Shown here piece after piece: positions 1 to 9,140 of a DNA stretch of 64,000 nucleotides. Both the position numbers and the translations under genes were made by a program. Within the stretch, counting starts at the first letter, position 1, and every line of letters begins with the position of its first letter. The notes under the pieces were generated by a model. It worked only from the letters and a program-made list of their open reading frames with translations, had not been told where the DNA came from and ran no database searches. Source of the stretch: an uncultured Clostridia bacterium (GTDB lineage Bacteria > Bacillota > Clostridia > Christensenellales > Borkfalkiaceae); the NCBI GenBank assembly GCA_934271065.1, contig CAKQQQ010000007.1, positions 32,386 to 96,385 on the forward strand, given 5' to 3'.

Positions 1-2205
1 GTCGCCGTTCTTCTTTCTCGCGACTATTATTCCTTTGCCGAATTTCTTATGCCTTACCTTCGCGCCCGCCTTAAAATCGTCGCACGCGCCGATTGCGGAC
101 TGAGCCGCGGCGCGCGACGCTCTGTTTTGCATATACGAATCGGCAAGACTTTTTTTGTGCGTCGAGTTATACCCCGAACGGGAATATTCTCCGCCGACGG
201 AACGTTCCGAATACTCGTCACGACTGCGATAACCGCCGTATCGCGAAGTTTCCGACGGACGGTTAATATCCTGATAACGCCCGTACCCGTAAGCGGATGC
301 GGGGATTTTTACCTTGTCGGATATCTCCTGCAAAAACTCCGATTGCATCGTAGGTCTTCTTGCGCCGTAAAGGAATCTGCTTCTCGCGCGGGTGATATAC
401 AACCGCTCGCGCGCGCGGGTTACTGCAACGTACATAAGGCGGCGTTCTTCTTCTATATCGTCGTCCATCGAACCCGACCTTTCGATCGGGAATATCTCTT
501 TATCCATACCGCAGACGAAAACGACTTTGTATTCGAGCCCTTTTACCGAGTGTACGGTGGCAAGAGTTACGAAGTTACCGTCGTTAATCTCGTCGGTGTC
601 GGAACTTAAAGTTATTCCGTTAAGATATTCGGACAGCGACGCGTTCGGGTTTTGTTTTTCAAACTCTTCTACGGACGCCATAAATTCGTTGACGTTGCGT
701 TTTTTATCTTCGTTCTCTTCGGTGTCGTCGGCAAAACAACTCATATAATCGGTCTTGTCTATAACGGATTTTACGAGATCGGTAAGTTTCATCGTCTCTT
801 TATCGACTATAAGCGACGAGATTACGTCTTTGAACGAGCGTATTCTTGACTTTGCGCCGCCGTTTAAGTCAAGCGAGTCGCAGTCAAACACTCCGTCGAA
901 GACCGAAAACCCGTTTTCGTCGGCGTAACGCTGCAATACTTCGACGGATTTATCGCCTATACCGCGTTTGGGAACGTTTATAACTCTTAAAACCGCTTCG
1001 TTATCGAGCGGATTACACAAAAGGCGCAGGTAGGCGGTTAAATCTTTGATTTCCTTACGCTCGAAGAACTTGAACCCGCCGTAAACCCTGCACGGCAACC
1101 CGTACTTCATAAATTCCTGTTCGTACGAACGCGACAGCGCGTTTATACGCATTAGAACGGCAAAATCGGAATAGTTATACCCGCGCGAAAGAAGGTTTTT
1201 AATCTGAATGGCGGTATATTGCGCCTCGCCGGATTCGTCGTCGGCTATATACACTTCGGGATTAACGCCGTCGTCGTTACCCGTCCATAGCGTCTTGTCT
1301 TTACGGTTTACGTTATGTTTTATGACCGTGTTGGCTACGTCGAGAATTTTTTTGGTCGAACGGTAATTGCGTTCGAGTTTGAAAGTCTTTGCGTTTTTGA
1401 AATCTTTTTCAAAATCTAAAATATTATTCACGTCCGCGCCGCGCCAGCCGTAAATACTCTGATCGTCGTCGCCAACGACGAACAGGTTGCCGTTGACGTA
1501 CGACAACATCTTAACTATGTCGTACTGGACGGCGTTGGTGTCCTGAAATTCGTCGACGTGTATATACCTGAAACGCGTTGAAAATTTTTCAAGCGTCTCG
1601 CGATCGTTGGATAAAAGTTCGCAGGTTTTTATCAGCAAATCGTCGAAATCGAATGCGTTGCTTCGCTTCAACTCTTCCTGATAAGCGCGCATTATTTTAA
1701 CGAACGTACCCAAATCGCGCATACGCGCGTTTTCGGCTTCAAACTCTTCGATAGTCTGGTTTTTCGTCTTATAAGCCGAGATTATGTTCTTTGCGGACTT
1801 ATAGTATTTATCTACTTCAAGACCGTTGGATACGATTATGCGCTTGATAACTTTCTCTTTATCGCTTTCGGAGTATATCGAAAAGTCTCTGCCGAAACCT
1901 ATCTTTTCCGCGCCGTAACGTAATAGCCTGACGCACATAGAGTGTATTGTGCATATCCACATATCTTCCGAACCGTCTATCATTTTCGCAAGGCGGTCTT
2001 TCATTTCGTCGGCGGCTTTGTTGGTAAACGTTATCGCAAGCACGTTGTACGGCGAAACGCCGAGATCTTTGACGATGTGCGCGATCCTGCTCGTAAGCAC
2101 GCGCGTTTTGCCGCTGCCCGCGCCCGCTATAACAAGCACCGCGCCTTCGGTTTCGAGTACGGGTTTGATTTGTTCTTCGTTAAGCGTTGATAAAAAATCG
2201 GTCAT
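1..2205 (-). CDS. pcrA: ATP-dependent DNA helicase PcrA/UvrD, 3' end cut by window edge
   Basis: Superfamily 1A 3'-5' DNA helicase used in nucleotide excision repair, plasmid replication and clearing of RecA or stalled polymerases in the cytoplasm. Read on the minus strand from ATG at 2205, 735 residues are visible without a stop. The motif series is complete: Walker A with AGAGSGKT and Lys at about residue 33, the DEFQDTN Walker B, GDDDQSIYGWRGAD, ERNYRSTK, ATVHSVKGLEY and VAVTRARE. A C-terminal basic tail (KVRHKKFGKGIIV) resembles the Tudor-like end of PcrA, so only a few residues are probably missing. Family length is about 720-750. It lies 64 bp downstream of gyrA in the same direction and could be read through from the gyrase genes. 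No strong Shine-Dalgarno is seen before the start. Confidence 0.93.
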   Translation of the reverse strand, partial: MTDFLSTLNEEQIKPVLETEGAVLVIAGAGSGKTRVLTSRIAHIVKDLGVSPYNVLAITFTNKAADEMKDRLAKMIDGSEDMWICTIHSMCVRLLRYGAEKIGFGRDFSIYSESDKEKVIKRIIVSNGLEVDKYYKSAKNIISAYKTKNQTIEEFEAENARMRDLGTFVKIMRAYQEELKRSNAFDFDDLLIKTCELLSNDRETLEKFSTRFRYIHVDEFQDTNAVQYDIVKMLSYVNGNLFVVGDDDQSIYGWRGADVNNILDFEKDFKNAKTFKLERNYRSTKKILDVANTVIKHNVNRKDKTLWTGNDDGVNPEVYIADDESGEAQYTAIQIKNLLSRGYNYSDFAVLMRINALSRSYEQEFMKYGLPCRVYGGFKFFERKEIKDLTAYLRLLCNPLDNEAVLRVINVPKRGIGDKSVEVLQRYADENGFSVFDGVFDCDSLDLNGGAKSRIRSFKDVISSLIVDKETMKLTDLVKSVIDKTDYMSCFADDTEENEDKKRNVNEFMASVEEFEKQNPNASLSEYLNGITLSSDTDEINDGNFVTLATVHSVKGLEYKVVFVCGMDKEIFPIERSGSMDDDIEEERRLMYVAVTRARERLYITRARSRFLYGARRPTMQSEFLQEISDKVKIPASAYGYGRYQDINRPSETSRYGGYRSRDEYSERSVGGEYSRSGYNSTHKKSLADSYMQNRASRAAAQSAIGACDDFKAGAKVRHKKFGKGIIVARKKNGD

Positions 2206-2216
2206 ATGCGTTTAAT

Positions 2217-2255
2217 GGCTGTCGAAAACCGCGTATACGTCGGTTTTCGACAGCC
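2217..2255. repeat. 15-bp perfect inverted repeat between gyrA and pcrA
   Basis: Arms at 2217-2231 and 2241-2255 are perfectly complementary around a 9-base loop that itself contains the palindrome CGTATACG. It sits in the 63 bp between the gyrA stop and the pcrA start. On the minus strand it is followed by ATTAAACG rather than a U-run, so it is a poor intrinsic terminator. An mRNA-stabilising or processing hairpin is as likely. Confidence 0.6.
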
Positions 2256-2268
2256 GTATTCTTTAATT

Positions 2269-4899
2269 TTATTCTTCGACGGAAGTATCCTGCGTTTCTT
2301 CGCCGTCAACCGTCTCTTCGCCGTTTTCGTCTTCGGCAAGTTCTTCCGGCTCTTCTTCGTGCGGAGCAATCGTCACGGTCGCAATCTGCGCGTCGTCGAG
2401 ACGCATTACCTTAACGCCGCGCGTCGCTCTGCCTATAAGCGATATTTCGTCTACGAGTACCCTTATCGCTATACCGCTATCGGATATCATCATAATATCT
2501 TCGCCTTCGCTTACGGGTTTTATACCTACCAGCGAGCCGGTGGTTTCGTTGAATACGCCCGCCTTTATGCCTTTGCCCGCGCGCGATTGTAATCTGTACT
2601 CGTCAAGACTGCTGCGCTTGCCGTAACCGAGCGACGAGACCGTTATTACCGTGTCGCCCGCGTGTACGACCTGCATATCTATAACGTAGTCGCCGTCTTC
2701 GAGTTCGATGGACTTAACACCCTGCGTATCTCTGCCCGTCGCGCGGACGTCTTTCTCGGAGAATCTTATACATTTACCGTCGTGACTGCCGATTAAAATT
2801 TCGTCGTCGCCGCTCGTAAACTGTACGGATATGAGTTCGTCGCCCGGAAGAAGACTGATCGCTATCTTGCCGCCTTTTCTGATACTGTCGAATTGCGACA
2901 TAGGCGTCTTTTTGATAAGACCGAATTTGGTCGCCATCATAACGAACCCTTCTTCACAGGTTTCGTTGACTTCGGTCGCTTCCGTTTCGACGGCTTCCGT
3001 AGTCTCTTCGGCGTTTTCCGCCGCAGTTTCGGTAATCCGTTCTTTTCTCGGAATGACCGCCGTTATTCTTTCGCCGTTGTCTACCTGAATAAGGTTTACT
3101 ATCGCCCTGCCCCTTGCCGCTTTCTGCGCTTCGGGGACTTCGTAGCCTTTAAGTTTATACACTTTGCCGAGCGACGAGAAGAATAACAGGTCGTCGTGCG
3201 TGGAACTTACGAACATATTTTCGACGAAGTCTTCGTCTTTGGGTTTATGCGCCGTAACGCCCTTTCCGCCGCGGCGTTGAGCGCGGCAGTCTTTGACGCT
3301 GAGTCTCTTGACGTATCCGAGATGCGTCATAGAAATTACCACGTCTTCGCGCGGGATAAGGTCGGCTTCGCCGATGTCTGCGTAATCGGTGGATATTTCG
3401 GTCTTTCTCGGCGCGGGGTATCTGTTTTTGACGTCGAGAAGATCGTTTCTGATAATCGCCACGACTCTTTCTGGCTTTTGCAAAATATCTTCGAGATCCT
3501 TTATCAGAGCGTCGAGTTGACGGAGTTCTTCGTTGAGTTTGTCGACTTCCATAGAAGTGAGCCTTTGCAGTCTCATTTCGAGAATTGCCGTCGTCTGTTT
3601 TTCGTCGAGCAAAAACGCCTGCATAAGTTGACGCGACGCGTCGTCTTTATCCGTACTGCGCTTGATTATCGCGATGACTTCGTCGATATGCGCAAGCGCG
3701 ATTACGAGACCTTTTACGATATGTTCGCGTTCGCGCGTTTTATTGAGATCGTACTTGGTTCGGCGGGTAATTACGTCTTTCTGGTGCGCGACGTAATATT
3801 CGAGTATTTCTTTTAAGTTGAGAATCTTCGGATCGGTACCGACGAGCGCGAGAAGTATTATACCGCCCGACGTCTGCAAGTTGGTCTGCTTATACAAAGA
3901 GTTCAGCACGACTTGCGCGTTGGCGTCTTTCTTTACTTCGATAACGACTCTCATACCGTGTCTGTCGGACTCGTCGTTTACGTTGGATATTCCTTCGAGA
4001 CGCTTGTTCTTGACGTAGTCGGCTATCGTCTCGATAAGTTTTTGTTTATTTACCTGATACGGAAGTTCGGTTACGATTATTCTCTCTCTCGTACCGTTAT
4101 TGAATTCTTCGATTTCGCAACGCGCGCGGAGAACGTAACCGCCCCTGCCCGTTCTGTAAGCGTTTCTTATACCGCTTCTGCCCATTATTATTCCGCCCGT
4201 CGGGTAATCGGGCGCGGGAATATATTGCAACAATTCGTCGACGGTAATGTCGGGGTTATCGAGCAAAGCGACCGCGCCGTCGATAACTTCGCCGAGATTG
4301 TGCGGCGGAATGTTGGTAGCCATACCTACCGCAATACCGTCCGCGCCGTTCACGAGCAGGTTGGGATACCTTGCGGGGAGAACGACGGGTTGCATACGCG
4401 TATCGTCGAAGTTGGGATAAAAGTCAACGGTATCTTTTTCGATTTCGCGGAGCATTTCGAGCGCCATTTTGCTCATTCTCGCTTCGGTGTACCTGTACGC
4501 CGCCGCGGGATCGCCGTCGACCGAGCCGAAGTTGCCGTGCCCGTCGACGAGCGGCATATTTATCGAAAAGTCCTGCGCGAGCCTTACGAGCGCGTCGTAA
4601 ACCGAACTGTCGCCGTGCGGATGATATTTACCTAAAACGTCGCCGACGATGGCGGCGCATTTTTTATACGCTTTATCGGGAGATAAACCGAGTTCGTTCA
4701 TAGAATAGAGTATTCTTCTGTGAACGGGTTTAAGCCCGTCTCTTACGTCGGGTATCGCCCTTGAACGATTTACGCACATCGCGTAATCGATGAAACTTTG
4801 TTTAAGTTCTTTCTCGACTTCGATATCGATTATTTTGGTCATATCGAGAGTTTTTTTGAACTCCGCCGTTAAAGCCTGATCGAATTCTTTTTTAGCCAT
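2269..4899 (-). CDS. gyrA: DNA gyrase subunit A
   Basis: Breakage-reunion subunit of DNA gyrase (A2B2), which introduces negative supercoils with ATP. The active-site tyrosine is the second Tyr of AAAYRYTEARM, about residue 137. The quinolone-determining segment GKYHPHGDSSVYD (about 91-102) carries the usual Ser and Asp. QRRGGKG, the GyrA-box, marks it as gyrase rather than topoisomerase IV, and six-bladed pinwheel repeats follow. The C-terminal domain carries a Thr/Glu-rich insertion of roughly 30 residues (about 615-645) and the protein ends in an acidic tail. I chose ATG at 4899 because GGGGGA lies 8-13 bases upstream. Earlier in-frame starts at 4914 (overlapping the gyrB stop) and TTG 4917 are possible. 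It follows gyrB directly and shares its promoter. Confidence 0.96.
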   Translation of the reverse strand: MAKKEFDQALTAEFKKTLDMTKIIDIEVEKELKQSFIDYAMCVNRSRAIPDVRDGLKPVHRRILYSMNELGLSPDKAYKKCAAIVGDVLGKYHPHGDSSVYDALVRLAQDFSINMPLVDGHGNFGSVDGDPAAAYRYTEARMSKMALEMLREIEKDTVDFYPNFDDTRMQPVVLPARYPNLLVNGADGIAVGMATNIPPHNLGEVIDGAVALLDNPDITVDELLQYIPAPDYPTGGIIMGRSGIRNAYRTGRGGYVLRARCEIEEFNNGTRERIIVTELPYQVNKQKLIETIADYVKNKRLEGISNVNDESDRHGMRVVIEVKKDANAQVVLNSLYKQTNLQTSGGIILLALVGTDPKILNLKEILEYYVAHQKDVITRRTKYDLNKTREREHIVKGLVIALAHIDEVIAIIKRSTDKDDASRQLMQAFLLDEKQTTAILEMRLQRLTSMEVDKLNEELRQLDALIKDLEDILQKPERVVAIIRNDLLDVKNRYPAPRKTEISTDYADIGEADLIPREDVVISMTHLGYVKRLSVKDCRAQRRGGKGVTAHKPKDEDFVENMFVSSTHDDLLFFSSLGKVYKLKGYEVPEAQKAARGRAIVNLIQVDNGERITAVIPRKERITETAAENAEETTEAVETEATEVNETCEEGFVMMATKFGLIKKTPMSQFDSIRKGGKIAISLLPGDELISVQFTSGDDEILIGSHDGKCIRFSEKDVRATGRDTQGVKSIELEDGDYVIDMQVVHAGDTVITVSSLGYGKRSSLDEYRLQSRAGKGIKAGVFNETTGSLVGIKPVSEGEDIMMISDSGIAIRVLVDEISLIGRATRGVKVMRLDDAQIATVTIAPHEEEPEELAEDENGEETVDGEETQDTSVEE

Positions 4900-4913
4900 T
4901 CTCGTGTCCCCCA

Positions 4914-6821
4914 TCAAGTATCGAGTTCGCGGTTAGCGAATTTCGCGTTTTCTTCGATGAATTTTCTGCGTTGTTCGGGTTCTTCGCCCATAAGCAGCGC
5001 AAAATGCGCGTCGGCTTCCACGGCGTCGTCTATCGTGACTTTACGCAACGTACGCGTCGCCGGATTCATCGTGGTATCCCAAAGTTGCTGCTTGTCCATC
5101 TCGCCGAGACCTTTATAACGCTGTATGTCGCTTCTCGGGTTTTCGCGACAGAACGCGTCCTTATCGGCGTCGTTATAAAAATAATAGTCGACTTTGTTCT
5201 TCGTCGCCTTGTATAGCGGGGGTTGCGCGATATAAACGTGACCTTGCTCTACAAGCGGACGCATATAGCGGAAGAAGAAAGTGAGAAGAAGTATTCGTAT
5301 ATGAGAACCGTCTACGTCCGCATCGGTCATACAGATAACTCTGTCGTAACGGATTTTACTTACGTCGAAATCTTCGAGCATTCCGCCGCCGAAAGCCGTT
5401 ATCATAGCCTTGATCTCTTCGTTTTCGAGAACTCTGTTTATTCTCGTCTTTTCGACGTTCAGTATTTTACCGCGAAGGGGCAATATCGCCTGAAAACGCC
5501 TGTCTCTGCCCTGCTTCGCCGTTCCGCCTGCGGAATCGCCTTCTACGAGATATATTTCGCAAAGTTCGGGGTTCTTTTCCGAACAGTCGGCAAGTTTGCC
5601 GGGTAAAGCCGTGCTTTCGAAAGCAGTTTTTCTCGTGGCTTCTCTCGCCTTTCTCGCGGCTTCTCTCGCGCGCTTTGCGGTAAGGCATTTATTGAGCATT
5701 TCTTTCGTGAACGCGGGGTTTTCTTCAAGATAAGTACCAAGACCTTCGTTCATAGCCTTCTGAACGTAACCGCGGATCTCGCTGTTGCCGAGTTTGGTCT
5801 TGGTCTGACCTTCGAATTGCGGTTCGGGCAATTTTACGGATATAACGGCGGTCAGACCTTCGCGCACGTCTTCGCCCGCAAGTTTGTCGTCGTCCTTTAT
5901 AAGATTGAGTTTTTTGCCAGCGTCGTTCACGAGTTTAGACAACGCGAAACGAAATCCGTCGATATGCGTTCCGCCTTCTTTGGTGTTTACGTTGTTGGCG
6001 AACGCTATGACGTTTTCGTTATAACCGTCGTTGTACTGCATAGCGATTTCGACGGAAACCGCGTCGTAGTTCTCACGGAAATAAAGTACCTGACTGATAG
6101 GCTCTTTATTCGCGTTCAAAAACTCGACGTATTCGCTTATGCCGCCTTCGTAAAGAAGTTCGTCGCGCGCTTCCTGACCTTCGCGCTTGTCTTCGAGAAC
6201 GATTTTCAAGCCCGCGTTAAGAAACGCGAAGTCGCGGAGAATACTCTTTATCGTATTGTAGTTGAAAACCGTGGTTTCGAATATTTCGTAATCGGGCTTG
6301 AAAGTAATTCTCGTACCCGATTCGGTCGTATCGCCGACGACGAAAAGTCTCGCTCTCGGTACGCCGCGATCGTATTCCTGACGGTAATGCTTTCCGTTCT
6401 GATATACGTCTACCGACGCGTATTCGGAAAGCGCGTTTACCGCTTTAAGACCTACGCCGTGCAAGCCCGACGAAACGGTATAACCGCCGCCGCCGAACTT
6501 TCCGCCGGCGTTGGGCTTGGTCATAACGACTTCTACCGTCGATACGCCTTCTTTTTCGTGTATGCCCGTAGGTATACCCCTTCCGTTATCCCTGACCGAA
6601 CAAGAACCGTCTTTTTCGATGGTAACGGTAATGGTATCGCAGTAGCCTGCGAGAGCCTCGTCCACGGAGTTGTCGACTATCTCTTTTACGAGATGGTGCA
6701 GCCCCCTTTCGTCCGTCGAGGCTATATACATGCCGGGGCGTTTTCTGATGTGTTCGAGCCCTTCGAGAACCTGTATCTGGTCCGCGCCGTAACTCCCTTC
6801 GACTTTGCGTTCGATATCCAT
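4914..6821 (-). CDS. gyrB: DNA gyrase subunit B
   Basis: ATPase and TOPRIM subunit of gyrase, 635 residues, the normal length for the Gram-positive type. The GHKL ATPase fold shows EIVDNSVDEALAGY, DNGRGIPTGIH and GLHGVGLKAVNALS. The TOPRIM domain has EIYLVEGDSAGG with catalytic Glu, and DADVDGSHI with the metal-binding Asp residues. IQRYKGLGEMDKQQL near the C terminus is the family signature. ATG at 6821 is preferred over an upstream in-frame start because AGGAG lies 6-11 bases before it and it begins MDIERK, as expected. The stop overlaps the gyrA 5' region, so the subunits are translationally linked. A strong sigma-A promoter lies about 65 bases upstream. Confidence 0.97.
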   Translation of the reverse strand: MDIERKVEGSYGADQIQVLEGLEHIRKRPGMYIASTDERGLHHLVKEIVDNSVDEALAGYCDTITVTIEKDGSCSVRDNGRGIPTGIHEKEGVSTVEVVMTKPNAGGKFGGGGYTVSSGLHGVGLKAVNALSEYASVDVYQNGKHYRQEYDRGVPRARLFVVGDTTESGTRITFKPDYEIFETTVFNYNTIKSILRDFAFLNAGLKIVLEDKREGQEARDELLYEGGISEYVEFLNANKEPISQVLYFRENYDAVSVEIAMQYNDGYNENVIAFANNVNTKEGGTHIDGFRFALSKLVNDAGKKLNLIKDDDKLAGEDVREGLTAVISVKLPEPQFEGQTKTKLGNSEIRGYVQKAMNEGLGTYLEENPAFTKEMLNKCLTAKRAREAARKAREATRKTAFESTALPGKLADCSEKNPELCEIYLVEGDSAGGTAKQGRDRRFQAILPLRGKILNVEKTRINRVLENEEIKAMITAFGGGMLEDFDVSKIRYDRVICMTDADVDGSHIRILLLTFFFRYMRPLVEQGHVYIAQPPLYKATKNKVDYYFYNDADKDAFCRENPRSDIQRYKGLGEMDKQQLWDTTMNPATRTLRKVTIDDAVEADAHFALLMGEEPEQRRKFIEENAKFANRELDT

Positions 6822-6884
6822 TGTAATCTCCTGAAAAGAAAGATAATTCCGCAATAAAGCGGTCAAACTTATAATATAGTATAT

Positions 6885-6913
6885 ATTATAAACTATTCTT
6901 AAATATAAGTAAA
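6885..6913 (-). promoter_or_regulatory. sigma-A promoter of gyrBA
   Basis: On the minus strand TTTACT (6908-6913) and TATAAT (6885-6890) are separated by exactly 17 bases, in an AT-rich tract upstream of gyrB. Confidence 0.8.
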
Positions 6914-6943
6914 GCGTTTTGCCCGAATCTTTTCGCGCGGCAC

Positions 6944-6973
6944 AAAAAAAAGACCGCTTAAAGCAGTCTTTTT
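6944..6973 (-). terminator. intrinsic terminator after the M50-like gene
   Basis: On the minus strand a 13-pair stem (AAAAAGACTGCTT against AAGCGGTCTTTTT, one G-T wobble, 2-base core) ends in a run of eight U. The stem contains the stop codon of the M50-like gene. It separates the yabP-to-M50 operon from the gyrBA promoter. Confidence 0.8.
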
Positions 6974-8001
6974 ATCATCGTTTCGTTAAATTTGCCGTCT
7001 CCTTTGAAAAAATCTTCGGCGCAGTACTTCAACGCCGTTGCGGCGGCGACTTTTATATACCCGTCGTCTCCGCGCCGCAAGGCGGCAACCAGTCTCGCAC
7101 GGGCGGCGTAAGGCTCTTCGACGCCGTCGATACAGGCGATCGCGCGTTCGCAACGCGCGGTAAGCCGCTCGTCTTCGGCGATATACCCGACGCAGAACGC
7201 TTCGGCGAACGTCTCGACGTCGAACGCGCCGTCTTCGATTGCGTTTTCGGCAATTCGGCGGGCTTGTTCGTAATTTCCGAGTTCTTCTTCGCGGCGAAGC
7301 GAAAAAAGCCGTAAAGCCCGATTTACGGGCTGCAAAGAGCAATTTTCGACGAAATATTTACCGTCCACTTCCGCATAACTCGTTCCGCTTCTTAGAAGGG
7401 CGAGTATATTGAGATAACAGTCAAGCGCGAACACGTCCGCAGAAGTCTTAACCGACGCGATAAGCGTTCCGTCTCCGTCCGACAACACGCCTTTAATGGC
7501 GTTTACGGCAAACGCGGCGAGCGGAAGCGGAAAACACGCAAAAAACGCCCGCGCGCGGCAATCGGCAGCCGCCACGAAAACTATTATATACGCTATCACG
7601 GTCAGCGCGGAAGCAACCGTTCCGCCGAGCGCGACGTTGATAAACTTCCGCGCGTTATCGCCGTCTTCTTTACTTACTCCGCGCGGAACGAAAGTCGTCT
7701 CGCCGAAATTTTTACACGAAAAGTCGAACGAAAATTTCTTTTTTTCGCGCTTATCGTACCGAAAACACAGGCAAGAAAATTTAACAGTCTCGAATCCGGC
7801 GATTTTCGCAGCCGTCAGATGCCCCGTCTCGTGCGTCAAAGCAAAGAAACCAAGCAGCGCGACCGCTCCGCCGAGCGAATAAAAAACGACGCTCGCCGAG
7901 CCGCAGAGCCGCGCGATCGCCCAGACGTTGAACGCGGAAAACGCCGCGCCGACTATATAAGCCGCGGAAACTTTCAATGCCGTTCCGACGTTATTTTTCA
8001 T
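6958..8001 (-). CDS. M50-like membrane metalloprotease
   Basis: Predicted integral membrane protein of 347 residues with an HExxH zinc motif, HETGH at residues 57-61, inside or next to the second hydrophobic segment. That placement matches site-2 protease (M50) enzymes such as SpoIVFB, where the motif is usually HELGH. Further hydrophobic stretches lie near residues 8-30, 40-56, 130-150 and 155-170. I could not find a clear second metal ligand (the LDG/NPDG Asp), so activity is uncertain. The C-terminal half is soluble and helical with repeat-like alpha hairpins. The gene overlaps the end of the ppx gene by 11 bases and closes the yabP-yabQ-divIC-ppx operon, so a role in sporulation or envelope signalling is possible. 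That role is inferred from context only. Confidence 0.6.
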   Translation of the reverse strand: MKNNVGTALKVSAAYIVGAAFSAFNVWAIARLCGSASVVFYSLGGAVALLGFFALTHETGHLTAAKIAGFETVKFSCLCFRYDKREKKKFSFDFSCKNFGETTFVPRGVSKEDGDNARKFINVALGGTVASALTVIAYIIVFVAAADCRARAFFACFPLPLAAFAVNAIKGVLSDGDGTLIASVKTSADVFALDCYLNILALLRSGTSYAEVDGKYFVENCSLQPVNRALRLFSLRREEELGNYEQARRIAENAIEDGAFDVETFAEAFCVGYIAEDERLTARCERAIACIDGVEEPYAARARLVAALRRGDDGYIKVAAATALKYCAEDFFKGDGKFNETMIKRLL

Positions 8002-8881
8002 AACTCACTCCGTAAACTTTCTTTTTAAGGTAGCCGAGCAGGTTATCGCTCTCTTTTACGATTATCTCTTTTATACCCGCGTAGCGCATAATCGAAAGCA
8101 ACATATACGCTCCGCAAGGTATTATATCCGCGCGCTTCGGGTTTATACCGAGAACGTTTACCCTGTCCGACCTGTCGCAGGACTTAATCAGCGCGTAATC
8201 GCGTTCAAACGAATCTATCGTCAATATATGCCCGTCAACCTTGTCCGCGTCGTATTCGCAAAGACCTATATCGAGCGCCGCGACCGTGGTGGCCGTTCCG
8301 CCGACCGCGTAAAATTTTACGTCTCGCGGAATTTCGCCGTATTCGTTTATTCTTTCGCCTACGGCGGACTTCAACGACTCTTCGTCTTCGCCGCACCTGC
8401 CGTAAAGCCTTACCGCGCCGAGCGGTAAAGAATGAGAATAGATTATTCTGCCGTTTTTAACGACGCTCACTTCCGCGCTCGCGCCGCCGACGTCTATAAC
8501 GCCGCCGTCGGAATCGCCGACCGCGCCAAGCAAAGCAAGTTCGCCTTCTTCGTCGCCGCGTACGACGTCAATATTCACACCCGTCGCCGAAAGACATTCT
8601 TTTACGAATTCCGCGCCGTTATCCGCGCTTCTTATCGCTTCGGTCGCAAACGCGTAAATTTCGCTCGCTCTGACGTCGATTAAAGCCGCTTTCAACAAGT
8701 TTATCGCTTCGATCGTGCGCGCTTTCGACCTTTCCGTCAGGGAATTGCCGCGCGCAAGACCTTCGCCGAGACGAGTCGTATAAAGACCGTTATATAAAAT
8801 TTTTCCGTCCGCGAAAGCGCGAGCGCGGACGGAATTTGAACCTATATCTATTATACCTATGCAAATTTTACTTTTTTCCAT
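7991..8881 (-). CDS. Ppx/GppA family phosphatase
   Basis: Member of the exopolyphosphatase/guanosine pentaphosphate phosphatase family, which has an actin-like ATPase fold. It probably hydrolyses polyphosphate or pppGpp in the cytoplasm. The N terminus shows the phosphate-1 loop, IIDIGSNSVRAR. The middle has AFATEAIRSADNG and GEEGEL-like residues (RGDEEGEL). The phosphate-2 loop, GVIDVGGASAEVSVV, is clear. GGTATTVAALD follows in the C-terminal half. At 296 residues it is the short single-module form lacking the HD-like C-terminal domain. It starts inside the end of divIC (14-base overlap), an arrangement often seen in Clostridia, where divIC and ppx follow yabPQ. Confidence 0.85.
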   Translation of the reverse strand: MEKSKICIGIIDIGSNSVRARAFADGKILYNGLYTTRLGEGLARGNSLTERSKARTIEAINLLKAALIDVRASEIYAFATEAIRSADNGAEFVKECLSATGVNIDVVRGDEEGELALLGAVGDSDGGVIDVGGASAEVSVVKNGRIIYSHSLPLGAVRLYGRCGEDEESLKSAVGERINEYGEIPRDVKFYAVGGTATTVAALDIGLCEYDADKVDGHILTIDSFERDYALIKSCDRSDRVNVLGINPKRADIIPCGAYMLLSIMRYAGIKEIIVKESDNLLGYLKKKVYGVSYEK

Positions 8882-9140
8882 CGCCAGTCTTGAAAACGTA
8901 ACCGTAAGTACGCGCGAGATACTCTCTCCCTTCGTCGCTATCGATAAATTTCAGCCATTCGGATTTGTCTTTATACTTTTCCTGCAATTCGGCGAATTCC
9001 GTTTTTTGTCTTTCGAATTCGCGTTTTTTTGCCGACAGCGTAGCCATCTGGAAAATCAACACGAAAATCAGTATGAAAAGCGTTACGACGGCGACGACCG
9101 TGCCTGCCGCGACGACTTTTCGCATTTTTCTTTCGGTCAT
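8868..9140 (-). CDS. divIC: DivIC/FtsB-type septum formation initiator
   Basis: Small bitopic division protein of 90 residues. After a short basic N terminus (MTERKMRK) comes one membrane span of about 22 residues, then a coiled coil rich in Lys, Glu and Gln (about 35-65) and a C-terminal segment with GREYLARTYGYV, the usual family ending. In divisome models it partners FtsL and DivIB outside the membrane. ATG at 9140 is chosen because GGAG lies about 10 bases upstream. A longer reading to 9200 has no ribosome site. The first 170 bases overlap, out of frame, the predicted 3' end of yabQ. The stop overlaps the ppx start by 14 bases. Confidence 0.85.
   Translation of the reverse strand: MTERKMRKVVAAGTVVAVVTLFILIFVLIFQMATLSAKKREFERQKTEFAELQEKYKDKSEWLKFIDSDEGREYLARTYGYVFKTGDGKK

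Noticed and set aside
2269..6821. Topoisomerase IV (ParC/ParE)
   Set aside because: The QRRGGKG box in the C-terminal domain and gene order gyrB-gyrA next to pcrA support gyrase.
5817..6857. Long plus-strand open frame opposite gyrB
   Set aside because: It is antisense to a fully conserved gyrB and has no ribosome site or family motifs; similar long antisense frames occur opposite most genes here because of the codon bias.
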